This document shows positions 9,333 through 18,254 of a DNA stretch of 64,000 nucleotides, in pieces; the first letter of the stretch is position 1, and every line of letters starts with the position of its first letter. A model generated the notes under the pieces. It was given only the letters and a program-made list of their open reading frames with translations, was not told where the DNA came from and did no database searches. The position numbers were made by a program, and so were the translations under genes. Source of the stretch: JASTVH01 sp042862465 (lineage in GTDB: Bacteria; Pseudomonadota; Gammaproteobacteria; Pseudomonadales; Oleiphilaceae); NCBI GenBank assembly GCA_042862465.1, contig JASTVH010000001.1, positions 496,001-560,000 of the forward strand. The letters run 5' to 3'.

Positions 9333-9846
9333 CAGGGCGGCTCCAGTTCTATGGATGGGGAAAAGTGGTGCGATTGTACCTAATGGTCGCGCAAAAAACG
9401 CTGTCGCTTATGACGGTTTTCGCGCGTCTTTCGGGCAGTTTAGCAGGGCGGAGCGGTTTGGCAGATGATGCGTCCATTTCAACAGCATTGGAAACGTACT
9501 GCCCATGAACTGTAAAACTGGCTCCGTGAACCCACATGAACTAAATATTACAATGCTCTATCCTTTTATTGCAGGGTAGGATCCCGGACTGCAAATGGGG
9601 CAAAGAACATCGAATCGACCACCTTTAATCGTCAACCACTCGTAAAATCAGGGGGATTGTAGTGCGTTTCGGTTGGCAGATTTCGGAAAATGTAACGGCT
9701 TTGCAGACAGTAGCCATGGCATAATCGTGGCCACAAATAACAAAGCGTTTTAAACGCCGGAGCCTTCTGGGGTTCCTTCAAAAACAATAACAGTGCCCGT
9801 AAACCTTAGGGAGCAGAGGTCGGGCTTTCAGGCTCAGCAGAGTTTT
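9333..9846. other. Gap between the LolA-like gene and the hybrid kinase
   Basis: The AT-richer stretch at 9530-9790 should hold the kinase promoter, but no clear -35/-10 pair stands out. A GTG-initiated extension of the kinase frame begins at 9793, but it lacks a ribosome site and would put 18 polar residues ahead of the signal sequence. Confidence 0.4.
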
Positions 9847-12800
9847 ATGATGCAGGGAAATCCACATTTGGGAACGAACAAGGCTGTTTGTCCCCCCGCA
9901 TGCGGAAAGTCAGGTGCTGCGCTACTGGGGCTGTTGCTGCTTCTTTTGGCCGCCATGGCGCCGGCCATGGCCGAGGAACTACGGCTTTCCAAGGCGCTGG
10001 ACGGGGCTGATCTGCTTGGCAGGGCTGCGGTCTATCAGGCTGATGATGAGACCTTCCCGGCTGGCTTTGACGCCGTCAAAAGCTGGGAAACCGGTCTTAA
10101 ACCCGCGTCCGATCCTTTCCCCACACTGGGCGGTTCCTTCTGGATTGTCCTGCGCTTCAATGCCGGTGATCAGGGCGGGGACTGGATTGTTGCTCCGCGC
10201 AACTCGCTGATAGAAGACTTTGACGCCCGGCTTTACTCGTCTGCCTCCTCCCGTCCCCAAACTTTTTCCACCGGTTATGCCCACGACCTGAATTTTCTGT
10301 TCGAGTACGGCAACGAGGTGGAGCTGCAGCCGCAGGCGGATTACGTGCTGGTGGCGCGCATGGCGAGCAGCATCTACCAGTCCATTCCCCGTCTGAATAT
10401 CTATAGCGAACACGGTTTCAAGGATCTGGTGCTGCAGGAAAACGCCCTGGCCCTGATCTGCCTTGGCGCGCTGCTGACCCTGAGCCTCTACAACCTGTTT
10501 ATCTTCGCCGGCTCCCGGGACGTCAGCTACCTGTACTACTCGCTCTACACCCTGACGTACCTGTGGGGCTGGTCGCACCAGTTCAACATCCCGGAGGTGC
10601 TGTTTGGCATCGATTGGCTGAAGCTGCAGATGGTGCCGTTTGCATTGTTGCCGCTGCTCAACGGGCTGTTCTACGTCAACTTCCTGAAGTTGCGTACCTA
10701 CAATCCAATGCTCGCGAAACTGACGCTGGGCAACGGTATCCTGGCCATTCTTGGGCTGCCCTTCGTCTATAACCAGCCCGGCATGACTCACGCCTGGGCG
10801 ACCATCGTCATCAGCATCTGGATGGTGCTGGCTATCGTCTCGGGTATCTCCGCCTGGCGGCGCGGATTCCGACCGGCCCGCTATTTCCTCTGTGCCTTCT
10901 TCTCATTGCTGATCCCGGCGAGCCTGATCCTGCCCGGCAATCTGGGGCTGATTCCCGATGTGGTGGACAACGCTGAACTCTGGACCCTGGTGGGCGGTAC
11001 CATCGACGGGATCCTGCTGGCCTTTGCGCTGGCCTATAACCATAAACTGGTGGTCGCCGAAAACCGCCAGCTGACGGACCAACTGGAAGTCAAAGTGGAG
11101 GAGCGTACCCGGGAGCTGGCGGAAGCCAACGAACGCCTCTACCAGAAGAGCCGCGAACTGGATGAAGCCAGCCAGGCCAAGAGCCGCTTCCTGGCCAACA
11201 TGAGTCACGAGATCCGATCCCCGCTCACTTCCATCATTGGCTATGCCGAAGGGCTCCTGTTGGGGGACATCGAACCTCCGGAGCGTGATCATGCCACCCG
11301 GGTCATCGCCAACAGCGGCAAACACCTGCTGCGGGTCATCAATGACATTCTCGACCTGTCGAAAATCGAGGCCAATCGCCTGGAAGTGGACAAGATCGAC
11401 ATGGACCTGTTGGCGCTCTTCGAACAGGTGGAATCGCTGATGGCCAAGCCGGCCCGGGACAAAGGGCTCACCTTTAAAAAGCACTATGTCTTCCCGTTAC
11501 CCGACCGGATCCACAGCGACCCCACGCGCCTGCGCCAGATCTTGATCAACCTGGTGAACAACAGCATCAAGTTCACGGACTCCGGAAAGGTCGACGTCAC
11601 GCTGAGCGTGGAAGACGACAGGCTTGTTTTCCGGGTCAAAGACACCGGCATCGGTATGACCGAAGAACAACGCCAGCGGCTGTTCCAGCCCTTTACCCAG
11701 GCCGATGCCTCCACCACGCGGAAATACGGCGGCACCGGCCTCGGCCTCACGATTGCCAACAGCCTGACCCAGGCCCTGGGCGGTGAGCTGTCCGTCGCCA
11801 GCACTCCGGGTGAGGGCAGTTGTTTCACCTGCGCCATCCCCCTGGAGCTGACCTCCGGTACGCAGTTTGTGGAAACCCTTGAGCAGTGGTCACCGGAAGA
11901 AGACAGCGGCCTGTTCGCCAGTGAGCGGCTGCCGCGCCTGTCCGGGCACGTGCTGTTGGCCGAGGATCACCCGGAAAACCGCGACCTGATCGGACGACTG
12001 CTGCGGCGGCTTGGATTGGAAGTAACCCTGGTTGAGAACGGCGAGGAAGCCCTGGCGGAAGGACTTTCCAACAGCTATGACCTGATCCTGATGGATATTC
12101 AGATGCCCGGCATGGACGGCCTGCAAGCCATGAAGCGCCTGAAGAAAGCCGGAATTCGGGCGCCCGTTCTGGCACTGACCGCCAACGCCATGAAACACGA
12201 AGTCAAAGGGTATCTGGACGCTGGATTCGATAGCCACCTGCAAAAACCCATCGACAGGGCCGTTTTCGTGGAAACGATGGGCCGGTATTTGAAACAGCAG
12301 GGTCAGGTAGCTGAGGTTACAAACGGCAAGACACCGCCACTGGATCTGGTGCAACGGTTTGTCGAGGAATTCGGAAAGGATCTGGAGAATATCCGTTCGG
12401 CCTACCATGCCGAGGATTTCGCCGGGCTTCGTGAGTATATACATCACGTGCGGGGCGCCGCAGCCAGTTTTGGCTTCAGCCCCTTAAGCGAGATCGCAGC
12501 CGCTATCGAAAAGGCCATCATTGAAGAACGCTGGGAGGATGCGACCCGGCTCTGCGAGTATCTCCTGCAGTTCGGCCAGATCTGCCAGTCTTTGCCGGGC
12601 GTCGACATCCCCGAGGGCATCGTCAACGGAACCGGCGACATTCGCTGGCTGCACGACGCCCTGGGAAAGTTCGAGTCCCTCCATGGCCGCGCACTGGTGG
12701 ATCTGCAACACCTGGACAGCCCCGAGTACCGGGCACAAAAACGGCGCGAACTGCACCTGCTAACGGGTTTTCTGGCCAATATGGGCGCCCATTCACTGTA

Positions 12801-13212
12801 CACTGCCAGTGTCCGGTTGCAGGAGGCCTTGCTGGTGGAAACGGAGGAAGACGAAGGCGAGGGCGACACCACCGTGGCCACCTCCCTGCGCGAAGACGCG
12901 TTACTGTTCAACGATGAACTGATGCAACTGCTCGATACCGCCCGCACTGTCGCCGGCGTCTTGCGTAGCAGCCCACAGGAAGCCTTTGGACCCCGGGTGG
13001 CGCAAGCCGAATTGAAGGCGGAGATGCAAAAGCTGGATGTACTGCTGGCCGACTACGACCTCAGCGCCTATGAACTGGTGGAAAAGCTGATGCCCGAACT
13101 GGCACGCATCTCCTCAAGCCGCGCCAGGGCGCTGGCAAGGGCGGTGGCCGCGCTGGACTACTCCGAGGCCTCGCGGCACGTCGCCTGGTTTCTCGAGGGG
13201 AAAGCGTCATGA
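9847..13212 (+). CDS. Tripartite hybrid sensor histidine kinase (7TMR-DISM, HisKA, HATPase, REC, Hpt)
   Basis: I place the start at ATG 9847, giving 1,121 residues. The order is: hydrophobic signal segment (about 18-38); extracellular 7TMR-DISMED2 domain to about 190; seven membrane segments (about 195-390); a short coiled coil; HisKA with His454 in NMSHEIRSP; HATPase_c with a GTGLGLTI box; a receiver domain with Asp750 in LMDIQMPG; and an Hpt-like domain with His866 in HHVRGAAASFG. About 250 further residues match nothing I recognise. The domains allow an internal His-Asp-His relay, presumably ending on the diguanylate cyclase, whose ATG overlaps the stop. The DISM ligand is likely a carbohydrate or other small molecule (inference). 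Confidence 0.9.
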   Translation: MMQGNPHLGTNKAVCPPACGKSGAALLGLLLLLLAAMAPAMAEELRLSKALDGADLLGRAAVYQADDETFPAGFDAVKSWETGLKPASDPFPTLGGSFWIVLRFNAGDQGGDWIVAPRNSLIEDFDARLYSSASSRPQTFSTGYAHDLNFLFEYGNEVELQPQADYVLVARMASSIYQSIPRLNIYSEHGFKDLVLQENALALICLGALLTLSLYNLFIFAGSRDVSYLYYSLYTLTYLWGWSHQFNIPEVLFGIDWLKLQMVPFALLPLLNGLFYVNFLKLRTYNPMLAKLTLGNGILAILGLPFVYNQPGMTHAWATIVISIWMVLAIVSGISAWRRGFRPARYFLCAFFSLLIPASLILPGNLGLIPDVVDNAELWTLVGGTIDGILLAFALAYNHKLVVAENRQLTDQLEVKVEERTRELAEANERLYQKSRELDEASQAKSRFLANMSHEIRSPLTSIIGYAEGLLLGDIEPPERDHATRVIANSGKHLLRVINDILDLSKIEANRLEVDKIDMDLLALFEQVESLMAKPARDKGLTFKKHYVFPLPDRIHSDPTRLRQILINLVNNSIKFTDSGKVDVTLSVEDDRLVFRVKDTGIGMTEEQRQRLFQPFTQADASTTRKYGGTGLGLTIANSLTQALGGELSVASTPGEGSCFTCAIPLELTSGTQFVETLEQWSPEEDSGLFASERLPRLSGHVLLAEDHPENRDLIGRLLRRLGLEVTLVENGEEALAEGLSNSYDLILMDIQMPGMDGLQAMKRLKKAGIRAPVLALTANAMKHEVKGYLDAGFDSHLQKPIDRAVFVETMGRYLKQQGQVAEVTNGKTPPLDLVQRFVEEFGKDLENIRSAYHAEDFAGLREYIHHVRGAAASFGFSPLSEIAAAIEKAIIEERWEDATRLCEYLLQFGQICQSLPGVDIPEGIVNGTGDIRWLHDALGKFESLHGRALVDLQHLDSPEYRAQKRRELHLLTGFLANMGAHSLYTASVRLQEALLVETEEDEGEGDTTVATSLREDALLFNDELMQLLDTARTVAGVLRSSPQEAFGPRVAQAELKAEMQKLDVLLADYDLSAYELVEKLMPELARISSSRARALARAVAALDYSEASRHVAWFLEGKAS

Positions 13213-14147
13213 CCCCCGAGATTCTCATTGTGGATGACAGCGTCGATAACGTCTTCCTGTTGGGGGACATGCTCAAGGACCTCGGCCGCGTCCGCTTTGC
13301 CACGGAGCCCCGCCAGGCTGTTGCACTGTGTGACCAGGCCATTCCCGATCTGGTCCTGATGGATATCGAAATGCCCGACCGCAACGGCTTCGAACTGGTC
13401 CGTGACCTGCAGGCCACCTACAACCTGGAAAGCACCTCGATCATCTTCGTCTCAATCCGCGAACGCGAGGAAGACGAACAGGAGGGCCTCAAACTGGGCG
13501 CCGTGGATTACATCCGCAAACCCTATTCGCCGATCATCGTTCGCATGCGCGTCAAGAAACACCTGGAATTGCAGTGCCTGCGGAACCAACTGGCGGAGGC
13601 AAACCGGCGGCTGGAAGCGCTGGTCCATGTGGATGAACTCACCGGGGCCTACAACCGGCGCTTCTTCATTCGTCGCCTGGAACAGGAGATCGAACTCTTC
13701 CACCGCCGCCAACAACCCCTCAGCCTGGTTTTGCTGGATGTGGACGACTTCAAGTGGGTGAACGACACCTGGGGCCACGATGCCGGCGACTACGCGCTCA
13801 AACGCATTACCATGGCCCTGCAGAACGCGGTACGCACCACGGATTTCGTCTGCCGTATCGGTGGCGAGGAGTTTGCCGTCATCCTCTCAGCAACCGATGA
13901 AGAGGAAAGTGACCGGATCGCCGAGCGCATCCGACAGCACATGGAGTCCATCAAGGGCGACCGGGAGCCGACGGTTTGGCAGAATCCCGGTGACTCCCTG
14001 CCGGAGGAGATTCCCAAAGCCATCACCGCGAGCGTGGGCGTGGCCACCTACCAGGCCGGTATGTCACGGGATGAACTGATCAAAGCCGCGGACCGGGGCA
14101 GCTACGCGGCCAAGCATTCGGGCAAGAACCGGGTGGTGCGGTTGTAA
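13209..14147 (+). CDS. Response regulator diguanylate cyclase (REC-GGDEF)
   Basis: The 312-residue protein has an N-terminal receiver domain with the phosphoacceptor Asp in LVLMDIEMPD and the switch Lys in IRKPYS. A GGDEF domain follows with an active-site GGEEF. RTTD lies exactly five residues before GGEEF, a canonical inhibitory RxxD site for feedback by c-di-GMP. It should make c-di-GMP from GTP when phosphorylated. The start overlaps the kinase stop by 4 bases (ATGA), so the two are translationally coupled and probably form one phosphorelay. Confidence 0.93.
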   Translation: MTPEILIVDDSVDNVFLLGDMLKDLGRVRFATEPRQAVALCDQAIPDLVLMDIEMPDRNGFELVRDLQATYNLESTSIIFVSIREREEDEQEGLKLGAVDYIRKPYSPIIVRMRVKKHLELQCLRNQLAEANRRLEALVHVDELTGAYNRRFFIRRLEQEIELFHRRQQPLSLVLLDVDDFKWVNDTWGHDAGDYALKRITMALQNAVRTTDFVCRIGGEEFAVILSATDEEESDRIAERIRQHMESIKGDREPTVWQNPGDSLPEEIPKAITASVGVATYQAGMSRDELIKAADRGSYAAKHSGKNRVVRL

Positions 14148-14154
14148 GGCAAAC

Positions 14155-14215
14155 ATCCCCTCTCCCCAACGTGGGAGAGGGCCAGGGAGAGGGGGAGGCG
14201 CCAACAGGCGCCCAA
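14155..14215. repeat. Dispersed CCCTCTCCC repeat with GGCGCC inverted tail
   Basis: Nearly identical partner of the repeat at 7105-7162, lying just after the diguanylate cyclase stop. The GGCGCC arms around an AACA loop could form a stable hairpin in the mRNA end. Confidence 0.8.
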
Positions 14216-14310
14216 AACAACCCAAACTGGATTCCCACCCCCACAGCCATGACAATGGGCTGAACAGGTTCACCCACACAGCACGCCCCATTTCGGAGCC
14301 CTGAACCACC

Positions 14311-14868
14311 ATGACACTGGAAGGCCTGATCGCAACCTACGGCTACGCCGCCGTTGGTATCGGCACCTTTCTGGAAGGGGAAACCATCCTCGTACTGGCC
14401 GCCTTCGCCGCCAGCCGTGGCTACCTGGAATTGCCCTGGGTCATCGTCTGGGCCTTCCTCGGCACCTTCTTCGGCGATCAGCTCTACTTCCACATCGGCC
14501 GCAGCAAGGGCCAGCAATTCCTGCAGAAACGTCCCTCCTGGCAGGCACGGTCCGGCAAAGTCTTCGCCTGGCTCGAACGGCACCCCATTGGCTTGATCCT
14601 GGGGTTCCGCTTCCTCTATGGCCTGCGTACCGTCACCCCATTTATCATCGGGGCCAGCCGGGTATCCACGGCCCAGTTCCTGGTTCTGAATCTGATTGGT
14701 TCAGTTGTGTGGGCCATTGTGTTTGGCGTGCTGGGATACGTGTTTGGGTACACCCTGGAACTGCTACTGGGTGATATCAAGAAGTTTGAAGTCATCGGCT
14801 TCGTGGCCCTTGGCAGCATTGCCACCGTGGCTTGGCTGACCCGATGGTTCATCAAACTTAGGAAATAG
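14311..14868 (+). CDS. DedA-family membrane protein
   Basis: The 185-residue protein has the SNARE-associated/DedA fold: an acidic residue in GTFLEGE near the start, a re-entrant region, and the arginine motif FRFLYGLRTVTPF around 92-104, followed by three hydrophobic segments. DedA proteins help lipid flipping (undecaprenyl phosphate or phosphatidylethanolamine) and membrane homeostasis in the inner membrane. It is a single-gene unit flanked by repeats and is slightly shorter than E. coli YqjA (220). Confidence 0.85.
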   Translation: MTLEGLIATYGYAAVGIGTFLEGETILVLAAFAASRGYLELPWVIVWAFLGTFFGDQLYFHIGRSKGQQFLQKRPSWQARSGKVFAWLERHPIGLILGFRFLYGLRTVTPFIIGASRVSTAQFLVLNLIGSVVWAIVFGVLGYVFGYTLELLLGDIKKFEVIGFVALGSIATVAWLTRWFIKLRK

Positions 14869-14906
14869 CGCAGCGCGCACTGATTGATAGTGGAATCATG
14901 CGAAGG

Positions 14907-15065
14907 CACACTGCTGTCCGGGAAACTTAAAGAGGTTGCTCCATGGAGCCCCTCGCCCCGCCGGGGGAGAGGGGTTTGGGGTGAGGGGGCAGCCTCGGCC
15001 CAATCAACTCAAATACCGCAAAGTCTTCCCGGCGAACCTCTCAAGTTTCCCCGGACAGCAGTGTG
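14907..15065. mobile_element. MITE-like element with 31-bp imperfect terminal inverted repeats
   Basis: The ends at 14907-14937 and 15035-15065 are imperfect inverted repeats. The outer 16 bases (CACACTGCTGTCCGGG and its complement) match exactly. The 159-bp element has no open frame and contains a CCCTCTCCC-type repeat copy (about 14945-14995). GAAGG precedes it directly (14902-14906) and recurs at 15067-15071 after one extra G, a possible 5-bp target duplication. The family is not assigned. Confidence 0.6.
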
Positions 15066-15117
15066 GGAAGGCCGGGATCAAGGGCGGAATGCACCGTACT
15101 CAGTCTGTTACCCGCTC

Positions 15118-15150
15118 TGGATACCCGCCTACGCGGGCATGACGATTGGG
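15118..15150. repeat. Dispersed TGGATACCCGCCT hairpin repeat
   Basis: Second copy of the hairpin at 7163-7189, with core ACCCGCCTACGCGGGC followed by ATGACG. Confidence 0.75.
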
Positions 15151-15271
15151 GAGGGGCGCTCAACAAGGCAACTGAACAGCAAAACAATGATGCATCCCAT
15201 GATGAAATTCCTTTCCAGGTGATTGTTATTGGAGGGAGAGGTACCGCCCAGGATTCCCCCGGGCGGATCGA

Positions 15272-15988
15272 TCAGGGTTGCGAGGCCGCTGCCCCGTCCT
15301 CCGATATCTGCGCTCTCAGGCGGCTCAGCACTCCATCGGTATCGGGCTGGGCGGTTTTGATGCCCGCCGCCCGGAGCCTGTCGTCCAGGTCCTGTCCGGA
15401 ACTCTCGGCCTCCAGGTCGCGCAGTGCCTCATCCCGATCAAAGAACCGGCATTGCTGCTGCTTGAGCGCGGCCACCGATTCCGCAAGATCCCCCAGGTGG
15501 TTGCTCAACCCACTGGTGTGGGCGCCCAGCTTGCCGATCAGGCGCTCGGCATTGCGGTTGGCGCGGATGAGCGTCATGTCCCGGCGGTAACGCTGCAGCG
15601 TCTGGGCCGCTTCGCGCAGCCGCAGGCGCAATTGCTTCTCCTGGGTGGCCAGGGAGTCCGCCGCCGTTTGCTGTTCCTGCAGGGTGGCTTCCTCCTCGGC
15701 GATGCGCTGCGCCAGTTCCCGGGCCAGTGCTTCATTGTTTTGCTGCAGGGCCTGGCGGGCCTGCTGGTTGCGGGTGTCCAGCGTCGCTTTCAGGGCCTCA
15801 TTGCTCCGTAAAAGCTGCTTGCGTTCCGCCATCAGGCTGGCCAGTTCGCCTTTGGCCTGGGACATGGCGTACTCTGTCTCCCGCAGTTCCTGCTGCAGGA
15901 TGCGAACGGCGTTGGCATCCACCAGCTTCTCCGCGGGCTCCGTGGCCGAGGCCCGTATGAGTGTTCCCAGCTTCTTCCAGATCGTCAT
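15272..15988 (-). CDS. PspA/IM30-family membrane-stress protein
   Basis: The 238-residue protein starts MTIWKKLGTLIRA, an amphipathic helix like that by which PspA binds membranes. A long coiled coil follows (about 25-170), rich in Glu, Gln, Lys and Leu. It is co-transcribed 5 bases after the YiaA-like gene, whose 3' end holds its GGGGAG ribosome site. PspA-family proteins form membrane-protecting rods under envelope stress. No pspB, pspC or pspF is adjacent, so regulation differs from the E. coli operon, and the divergent XRE gene at 16399 is a candidate regulator. Confidence 0.85.
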   Translation of the reverse strand: MTIWKKLGTLIRASATEPAEKLVDANAVRILQQELRETEYAMSQAKGELASLMAERKQLLRSNEALKATLDTRNQQARQALQQNNEALARELAQRIAEEEATLQEQQTAADSLATQEKQLRLRLREAAQTLQRYRRDMTLIRANRNAERLIGKLGAHTSGLSNHLGDLAESVAALKQQQCRFFDRDEALRDLEAESSGQDLDDRLRAAGIKTAQPDTDGVLSRLRAQISEDGAAASQP

Positions 15989-15993
15989 GGCGT

Positions 15994-16263
15994 TTACTCC
16001 CCATACTCTTTCAGCAACTGCTGGGCGCGGGCTTCCGAGAGACGATTGTGGATGCGCCGGCTCTCGTGTTCGTCGCGCATGGTCTTGGACAGGGTGATGG
16101 TGCTGCTCACCAGGAACAGGGCACTGATCGCCATGTAGCCCTTGACCATCAGGCTCGTTGGCGCAAAGGCAATGCCGATGGCCGCGGCCAGCAAAGCCAC
16201 CCCAAATGAAACCTTCACGAAAAAGACCCAGCTGCCTGAGTGGTGACCTGATTCGTTTTCCAT
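15994..16263 (-). CDS. YiaA/YiaB-family two-helix inner-membrane protein
   Basis: The 89-residue protein starts at ATG 16263, just after GGAGG; the longer open frame upstream lacks such a site. Two hydrophobic helices (about 12-33 and 40-58) are joined by a short loop. The sequence around SWVFFVKVSFGVAL matches the YiaAB two-helix domain. The C-terminal part is charged and cytoplasmic. YiaAB proteins have no proven biochemical role. Pairing with PspA suggests an envelope-stress function. Confidence 0.8.
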   Translation of the reverse strand: MENESGHHSGSWVFFVKVSFGVALLAAAIGIAFAPTSLMVKGYMAISALFLVSSTITLSKTMRDEHESRRIHNRLSEARAQQLLKEYGE

Positions 16264-16398
16264 ACCGCCTCCGGTTGTTGTGTGTCGGGAGTGACTATGG
16301 GAGGGCGGCCGGGGATTGGCGAGAAAAAGCACAAAGGTATCGTTCGAATATTCTGCTAGTATCATTTGGCAATACGAACAGAGAGAGGAGGGCAGCGA

Positions 16399-17169
16399 GT
16401 GGCACAAACGGCGGCGATCGTGGATGCGCTGAAACAGTGTCTGCGGGAGAACGGGGTGACCTACCAGCAGGTGGCCGAAGAACTGGACCTGTCCGAAGCC
16501 AGCGTCAAACGGCTGTTCTCCCAACGCCAGTTCTCACTTAAACGCCTGGACCAGATCTGCGCACTGCTCGGCATCGAGATTACCGACCTCACCAAACGGA
16601 TCACCCACGAACCGCGCATCGACCAGCTCGACACCGCCCAGGAGCGGGCCCTGGTCGAGGATGCCCGATTGCTGCTGGTGGCGGTGTGCGCGCTGAACCA
16701 CTGGACCTTCGAGCAGATCATCGAGACCTACACCCTGACCGAGCCGGAAGTCATCAGCAAACTCGCCCAGCTCGACCGCATGGGCCTGATCGAGCTGCTT
16801 CCCAACAACCGCATCAAGACGCTCATCTCTCACGACTTCCACTGGCAACGCAACGGACCGATCCAGAGCTTTTTTGAGTCCCAGGTGCAGGGCGACTTCC
16901 TGGAAGCGCGCTTCAACCGCCCGGGAGAGGTACGGGTGTTCCTCAACGGCATGTTCTCCACCCAGTCCAACGAAGCCATTCAGCAGAAAATCAAACGCCT
17001 GGCGCTGGACTTTCGCCACTGTCACCAGGAGGATTTGAACCTGCCGCTGGAGCAGCGCTTCGGGGTCAGCATGCTGGTTGCCATGCGCCCCTGGGAGCTG
17101 GAAGTCTTCGACAATCTCCGCAAATCCGGCCGCGACAAACCCTATCCCGGCCACGGAAAAGCCGGCTGA
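16399..17169 (+). CDS. XRE-type helix-turn-helix transcriptional regulator
   Basis: The GTG at 16399 is preferred (256 residues) because GAGGAGG lies 7 bases before it; a TTG 33 bases upstream has no such site. Residues about 5-62 form an HTH (TYQQVAEELDLSEASVKRLF). A second segment (about 80-150) looks like a winged helix with an IETYTLTEPEVISKL helix. The C-terminal 100 residues are unassigned and may bind an effector. It diverges from the yiaA-pspA pair across 135 bases and probably controls it and itself (inference). Confidence 0.8.
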   Translation: MAQTAAIVDALKQCLRENGVTYQQVAEELDLSEASVKRLFSQRQFSLKRLDQICALLGIEITDLTKRITHEPRIDQLDTAQERALVEDARLLLVAVCALNHWTFEQIIETYTLTEPEVISKLAQLDRMGLIELLPNNRIKTLISHDFHWQRNGPIQSFFESQVQGDFLEARFNRPGEVRVFLNGMFSTQSNEAIQQKIKRLALDFRHCHQEDLNLPLEQRFGVSMLVAMRPWELEVFDNLRKSGRDKPYPGHGKAG

Positions 17170-17183
17170 CGAGGCCACAAGCG

Positions 17184-17567
17184 ATGGCAAAGGAAACACT
17201 GACCACCAGGGCACGCCGCCTCAAGGGCTACAGTCTCACCGTCTACTTCGCCGCCCGGGACCCGCGCATGCCCTGGGCGGTGCGCCTGATCGCGTTGCTG
17301 GTGGCGGCCTACGCACTGAGCCCGGTGGACCTGATTCCCGATTTCATCCCGGTGATCGGCTACCTCGACGACCTGGTGATCGTTCCCCTGGGGCTGGCGC
17401 TGGTCATACGCCTGACGCCACGAGAGGTTATCGAATCGGCCCGGGAGCGGGCTGAAAAGGCGGTGGACCAGCCCGTCAGTTATGGGGCCGCGGCCTTTGT
17501 GGTGATCGTGTGGCTGGTGGTCCTGGGCGTGGGCGGGCGTTGGTTGTATGGCTGGTGGACGGCCTGA
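17184..17567 (+). CDS. YkvA-family (DUF1232) membrane protein
   Basis: The 127-residue protein carries the DUF1232 signature around YALSPVDLIPDFIPV and GYLDDL, plus a C-terminal membrane helix (about 100-122). It follows the XRE regulator by 14 bases and is likely in its operon. DUF1232 proteins are small inner-membrane proteins of uncertain role. Confidence 0.85.
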   Translation: MAKETLTTRARRLKGYSLTVYFAARDPRMPWAVRLIALLVAAYALSPVDLIPDFIPVIGYLDDLVIVPLGLALVIRLTPREVIESARERAEKAVDQPVSYGAAAFVVIVWLVVLGVGGRWLYGWWTA

Positions 17568-17611
17568 TCAACCGCGGCAAGCGCTGAAAATTCCCGCCCC
17601 GCCGCGTATCA

Positions 17612-17640
17612 TTGGGTTATCTGTGTTTACTCAATACGAT
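17612..17640 (+). promoter_or_regulatory. Candidate sigma-70 promoter of ectA
   Basis: TTGGGT (17612-17617) and TACGAT (17635-17640) are separated by 17 bases, about 62 bases before the ectA start. Each box keeps four of six consensus bases. The ribosome site is AGAGG just before the ATG at 17703. Confidence 0.4.
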
Positions 17641-17702
17641 TATGGAAGCCGTGGCCGAGGATTGTGCGGCCACTGGGATGATGCACTTAAAAGAGGTTAC
17701 TC

Positions 17703-18215
17703 ATGAAAATTGACGCCGAATTCGATGGGATTACCCTGCGCGAACCCACAGCGGAAGATGGTGCGCGCCTGTACACGTTTGTTCGCATCAACCCGCCGCT
17801 CGACATGAATTCCGTCTACTGCAACGTGCTGCAATGTGACGACTTCTCCGAAACCTGCATCCTCGCCGAGAAAGACGGCGAAATCATCGGCTACGTTACC
17901 GGCTACCGCAAGCCCAAAGAGCCGAACAAGTACTTCCTGTGGCAGGTGGGTGTTGGCAAGGAAGGTCGTGGCCACGGCCTGGCCAACCGCATGATTCAGG
18001 CCATCCTGGCCCGCGAGAGCTGCCGTGGTGTCACCGAACTGAACACCACCATCACCAAGTCCAATGAAGCCTCCCGCAAGATGTTTGCCCGCTTCGCGGA
18101 GAAGGAAGGGGCCGAGATGACCGAGTACGAAAACCACTTCACCCGGGAAATGCTCGGCGACCACGAAGCCGAATCCCTCTTCCGCATCGGGCCGCTCTCC
18201 ACACCCGAGGCCTGA
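17703..18215 (+). CDS. ectA: L-2,4-diaminobutyrate acetyltransferase EctA, not followed by ectBC
   Basis: The 170-residue GNAT enzyme closely matches EctA, with REPTAEDGARLYTFVRINPP at the start, an LDMNSVYCNVL segment, and the acetyl-CoA loop VGKEGRGHGLANRM. EctA acetylates L-2,4-diaminobutyrate at the gamma-amino group, the second step of ectoine synthesis. Normally ectB (transaminase) and ectC (synthase) follow at once; here the next genes are two DUF1328 proteins on the other strand. Either a complete ect cluster lies elsewhere or this copy makes the acetylated intermediate. Length and motifs look intact. Confidence 0.9.
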   Translation: MKIDAEFDGITLREPTAEDGARLYTFVRINPPLDMNSVYCNVLQCDDFSETCILAEKDGEIIGYVTGYRKPKEPNKYFLWQVGVGKEGRGHGLANRMIQAILARESCRGVTELNTTITKSNEASRKMFARFAEKEGAEMTEYENHFTREMLGDHEAESLFRIGPLSTPEA

Positions 18216-18254
18216 TTGACGCTGCCCGGCTGCCTCACGCGGCCGGGCACGCTC

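Noticed and set aside
16366..16398. TTG start extending the XRE regulator by 11 codons
   Set aside because: The sequence in this stretch contains the GAGGAGG ribosome site of the GTG at 16399, so it is untranslated leader.
16310..16400. Sigma-54 promoter for the PspA operon
   Set aside because: TGGCA occurs here but without a GC element at the required spacing, and on the wrong strand for pspA.
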